Part shown: positions 61,278 to 64,000 of the stretch, one piece after another
How the letters are laid out: each line of letters begins with the position of its first letter
Position numbering within the stretch: the first letter of the stretch is position 1
Source: an uncultured Bacteroidota bacterium
GTDB lineage: Bacteria; Bacteroidota; Rhodothermia; Rhodothermales; Salinibacteraceae
Direction: 5' to 3'
Assembly (NCBI GenBank): GCA_913055845.1
Contig: CAJXKO010000006.1
Location: 1-64,000 of the forward strand
DNA length: 64,000 nt
Made by a program: the position numbers and the translations under genes
Notes under the pieces: model-generated
Seen by the model: only the letters and a program-made list of their open reading frames with translations
Told to the model about the DNA's origin: nothing
Database searches by the model: none

Positions 61278-61473
61278 CGGCTTAGTCTTCGCCGTTGGAT
61301 GCACCTAAACACCAGCCCCGAGCACGAGTCATGGGGGTTTTGGGGCTTATGGCGGGACTGCGGCTTGTTTGGTCCGCGGACGCGTTCCCCACGTTCCTCG
61401 CGCACACCCTACCGATGACTATCGAGGAGGAGTGCCCGCTCCCATCAACCAACGCCAGTGACTAGATACCGGT

Positions 61474-62121
61474 ATGACCCGTCGGGAATTAGAACAGCTC
61501 GTAGATCTGGGGGAGGGAATCAGTCTGGAGTTTAAGCGCCGCGTGCCACAGCCGGAGCGCATTGCGAAAGAGATTGTGGCGCTTACCAATACTCACGGGG
61601 GCCGGATCGTGCTGGGTGTAGACGACGACGGGACGATTCTCGGGATTGACCATGCCTCGGAAGAAGAGTTTCTCCTGCGCCAGGCTGTGGAGGCACACTG
61701 CCGTCCGACGGTCGACTATCAGACGGAGCGGGTTGTGGTTGAGCCTCGCTGTGACGTTTTGGTCGTTACCATCCCCGAGAGCACTTCAAAGCCCCATCGG
61801 GTCACCGTCGATGGGGAATCTGTGGAGGAGGGGAAGGCCTACGTGCGCGTTGAGGCCAAGAGCATCGTGGCCAGCCCGGAGACCGTACAGGAGCTTCGCG
61901 AGCAGAAAGACCGGTCCGGGGTCACCTTCGAGTTTGGGGAGACGGAATCCCTGCTCATGCGGTACCTGGACGACTACGGTCGCATTTCGGTCTCGCAGCT
62001 TGCCCAGTTGGCCGATATTTCGTCTGAGCGCGCCTCTCAGACGCTACTCCGACTTACGAAGGCAGACCTACTCCATCTTCATCCCGACGAGGATGGCGAC
62101 TATTTCACACTCAACTACTAG
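61474..62121 (+). CDS. AlbA_2/Schlafen-type ATP-binding-domain protein with C-terminal winged helix
   Basis: 215-residue protein. The N-terminal two-thirds match the AlbA_2 (schlafen-core-like) domain: 'GISLEFKRRVPQPERIAKEI' at the start, 'ALTNTHGGRIVLGVDDDGTI' and 'VLVVTIPESTSKPHRVTVDG', with 'EGKAYVRVEAKSIVASP' closing the domain. The C-terminal part (about 150-215) reads as a winged helix (RISVSQLAQLADISSERASQTLLRL). The arrangement suggests a DNA-binding regulator that senses nucleotides or nucleic acid; activity is not inferable. It stands alone between gpsA and parC. Confidence 0.85.
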   Translation: MTRRELEQLVDLGEGISLEFKRRVPQPERIAKEIVALTNTHGGRIVLGVDDDGTILGIDHASEEEFLLRQAVEAHCRPTVDYQTERVVVEPRCDVLVVTIPESTSKPHRVTVDGESVEEGKAYVRVEAKSIVASPETVQELREQKDRSGVTFEFGETESLLMRYLDDYGRISVSQLAQLADISSERASQTLLRLTKADLLHLHPDEDGDYFTLNY

Positions 62122-62455
62122 TTGCTCGGGTCAACTAATGTGACAATCATCCGGCGATCGGACTATCCACTGAAAATCATATTGTTAGACCCTTCCACCT
62201 CAGGCTTCACTCTATGTTCTGTTATTGCAAACTAAGTCATCGAATCGCGGACTTAGCTATTGGCAGAGGAGACCAAGCGTGCTATCGAAGCACAGGCGTG
62301 GGAAAAGTGTCTCGATGGTCACCCCTTCCTCGAATAACAAGGGGGTCATCCAATTCTCCGGGCCCTTGAGAAACGCCGCTTTGTCGTTGTTGTATCTCCG
62401 AGGGAGTGTGAGTAAACTATGTGTGCGACTTAACATCCGTTATTGATCCTCGCCG
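62122..62455. other. Intergenic region upstream of parC
   Basis: AT-richer than the surroundings and without a convincing gene. A short TTG-started frame at 62260-62337 encodes a coding-like 25-residue peptide (LAEETKRAIEAQAWEKCLDG and five more), possibly a remnant of a lost gene. The parC promoter should lie within the last 100 bases. Confidence 0.4.
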
Positions 62456-64000
62456 ATGCCCGTTACTGAGACGATCCCGCTGCACGAGACCGCCCGCAAG
62501 CGGTATCTCAATTACGCCCTGTCCGTCATCACCAGTCGGGCCCTTCCGGACATCCGGGATGGCCTCAAGCCGGTACAGCGGCGCATCCTCTACGCAATGT
62601 TCGACAGTCTAAATTTGTACCCGAACAAGCGCCACCGAAAGAGTGCGACGGTGGTGGGGGAGACGATGGGAAAATATCACCCCCACGGTGACAAGGCCAT
62701 CTACGACGCAATGGTGCGGATGGCCCAGTCATTCTCACTTCGGGCCCCACTGGTCGATGGGCACGGCAACTTTGGGTCGCTCGACGGTGACAGTGCCGCG
62801 GCGATGCGCTACACGGAGGCAAAGCTCCAGCCGCTCGCGATGGAGATGCTGGAGGGACTCCGCGAGGACACCGTTGATTACCGCGACAATTTTGATGGGT
62901 CGCTGCAGGAACCGGTGGTGCTTCCCTCACGGGTCCCCAATTTGCTCGTCAACGGAGCAAGCGGCATCGCCGTGGGCATGGCCACGAACATTCCACCTCA
63001 TAATCTCGGTGAGGTGGTGGACGCTGCTCTGCATATGGTGGAGACTCCGGATGTGGAAACGAGGACACTCGTGGACGAGCACATTCAGGGGCCGGATTTC
63101 CCGACCGGCGGGCGTATTTTGAACACGAAGGACGCACTGACAGAGATATATGAGACCGGTTCCGGGACCATTGAAATGCGCGGGGCCTACCGCAAGAAGG
63201 GGAAGACCCGCGCCATCATCGAGTCGGTGCCTTACGGCGTGGACAAGAGCAAAATTGTGGAGGACATTGCCGACCACATCGCTGAGGAAAACGTCCCCCA
63301 GCTTTCCAATGTCCGAGACGAATCGACCGACGACGTGCGGATCGTGCTGGAACTGAAGCGTGGGTCCGATACGGAGGCAGCCCTGGCGTACCTCTACAAG
63401 CACACAAAGCTGCAGCAGCGATTCCACGTCAACCTCACCTGCCTAGTGCCCACTGAGAGCACCGACGTGAAGGCCCCCCGGCAGGTGGACCTGCGCACCA
63501 TCCTGCGTCATTTCCTCGACTTTCGGTTGGAGGTCGTGACGCGACGGCTTCGGAACGAGTTGGCGGATCTGGAGGACCGAATTCACATCCTCGAGGGCTT
63601 CGAGACAATCTTCGATGCTCTCGACGAGGCCATCAAGATTATCCGTGCCTCGAAGAACAAGTCCGATGCCGCGCAGCGGCTGATACATCGCTTTCAACTC
63701 GATGAGGACCAGACCGACGCGATTCTGGAGACGCGGCTCTACAAGCTCTCGCAGATGGAGATTGAGGCGATCCGGGACGAACTGGAGGAGAAGCGGGCCC
63801 GCGCCGAGGAAATTCGGCGCTTGCTAGGTGATGAGGAGGCCCGGTGGGAACTGGTGCAGGACGAACTTCAGGCAGTTCGTGAGGAGTACGCCGATGAGCG
63901 GCGTAGCATGATCTTGGGGCCGGAAGCGGATATGGAGTACACGGAGGAAGACTACATCGTGGATGAGGATGTGTACGTCATTGTGACCCGCGACGGCTGG
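62456..64000 (+). CDS. parC: DNA topoisomerase IV subunit A, 3' end beyond window
   Basis: Type IIA topoisomerase subunit that cleaves and religates DNA to decatenate chromosomes. Only the N-terminal 515 residues are present. The winged-helix region reads [20 protein letters not shown] and the active-site Tyr119 is in [10 protein letters not shown]. The quinolone-determining region reads [19 protein letters not shown], where residue 80 is Lys (Ser in E. coli ParC) and residue 84 is Asp. The tower domain and a coiled-coil exit-gate arm ([20 protein letters not shown]) follow. The first 70 residues are more ParC-like than GyrA-like ([20 protein letters not shown]), but GyrA cannot be fully excluded from the fragment. 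The ATG at 62456 is the start. Confidence 0.93.
   Translation, partial: MPVTETIPLHETARKRYLNYALSVITSRALPDIRDGLKPVQRRILYAMFDSLNLYPNKRHRKSATVVGETMGKYHPHGDKAIYDAMVRMAQSFSLRAPLVDGHGNFGSLDGDSAAAMRYTEAKLQPLAMEMLEGLREDTVDYRDNFDGSLQEPVVLPSRVPNLLVNGASGIAVGMATNIPPHNLGEVVDAALHMVETPDVETRTLVDEHIQGPDFPTGGRILNTKDALTEIYETGSGTIEMRGAYRKKGKTRAIIESVPYGVDKSKIVEDIADHIAEENVPQLSNVRDESTDDVRIVLELKRGSDTEAALAYLYKHTKLQQRFHVNLTCLVPTESTDVKAPRQVDLRTILRHFLDFRLEVVTRRLRNELADLEDRIHILEGFETIFDALDEAIKIIRASKNKSDAAQRLIHRFQLDEDQTDAILETRLYKLSQMEIEAIRDELEEKRARAEEIRRLLGDEEARWELVQDELQAVREEYADERRSMILGPEADMEYTEEDYIVDEDVYVIVTRDGW

Noticed and set aside
1-64000. CRISPR arrays, insertion sequences, tRNA or rRNA genes
   Set aside because: By eye there were no regularly spaced identical repeats, no transposase motifs with terminal repeats, and no cloverleaf or rRNA landmark sequences. 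A dedicated scan could still find a single tRNA I overlooked.

Overview
The window looks like chromosomal DNA of an aerobic, GC-rich, salt-adapted member of the Bacteroidota/Rhodothermota line, most like Salinibacter or a close relative. The clues are acidic secreted proteins, a type IX secretion (T9SS) C-terminal sorting domain, a HisKA_2-type kinase paired with a sigma-54 activator, an Aquifex-type aconitase, complete nuoJKLMN genes and a large glycerol-uptake locus. The species is an inference. All functions below come from reading motifs by eye; no database search was run.

Layout. 0-10 kb holds housekeeping and repair genes: a thioredoxin-like protein cut by the left edge, a CaCA-type Ca2+/Na+ antiporter, UvrC, ClpP, a P4-type lipoprotein phosphatase, a DnaQ-exonuclease/UvrC-like fusion and a Ppx/GppA phosphatase. 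10.5-17.2 kb holds the membrane arm of complex I (nuoJ, K, L, M, N), with a pterin-4a-carbinolamine dehydratase gene between nuoM and nuoN. 17.3-21 kb holds a PH-like/SHOCT-like protein and a histidine kinase/sigma-54 response regulator pair. 21.3-28.5 kb is a cell-surface cluster: two acidic lipoproteins (one with a tandem duplicated domain), a secreted helical-repeat protein, a fibronectin-III/T9SS protein and a transmembrane Ser/Thr kinase with PEGA repeats. 28.5-37.2 kb holds metabolic genes: aldehyde dehydrogenase, nicotinamidase, a kinase-fold/P-loop fusion, a beta-oxidation pair (fadJ and a thiolase) and rlmB.

37.5-52 kb is the most coherent block, a glycerol locus. On the minus strand it reads glpK, glpS, glpT, glpP, glpQ, glpU, glpV, an outer-membrane barrel and glpD. 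On the plus strand, divergent from glpK, are an AraC-family regulator and gpsA. The S-T-P-Q-U-V order matches the rhizobial ABC glycerol transporter. Together these genes could take glycerol across the outer membrane, import it by ABC transport, phosphorylate it (GlpK) and oxidise it (GlpD), with GpsA linking the pool to lipid synthesis and fbp next door serving gluconeogenesis. Two 66-bp elements, 80% identical to each other, sit upstream of glpK and of glpV. Each holds two direct GGAAGAT half-sites exactly 21 bp apart and a TATACT box at the same offset. They look like operators of the neighbouring AraC-type activator.

52-64 kb holds fbp, an unrecognised conserved-looking protein, an enoyl-CoA hydratase, aconitase, a degenerate squalene/phytoene-synthase-like protein, purM, plsY, a second gpsA, an AlbA_2-type protein and the 5' part of parC, which is cut by the right edge. 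Points of special interest are a ClpP with Asn in place of the catalytic Asp, a ParC with Lys80 at the quinolone-determining serine position, the paired glycerol operators, the two gpsA copies, and the tandem-domain acidic lipoprotein.
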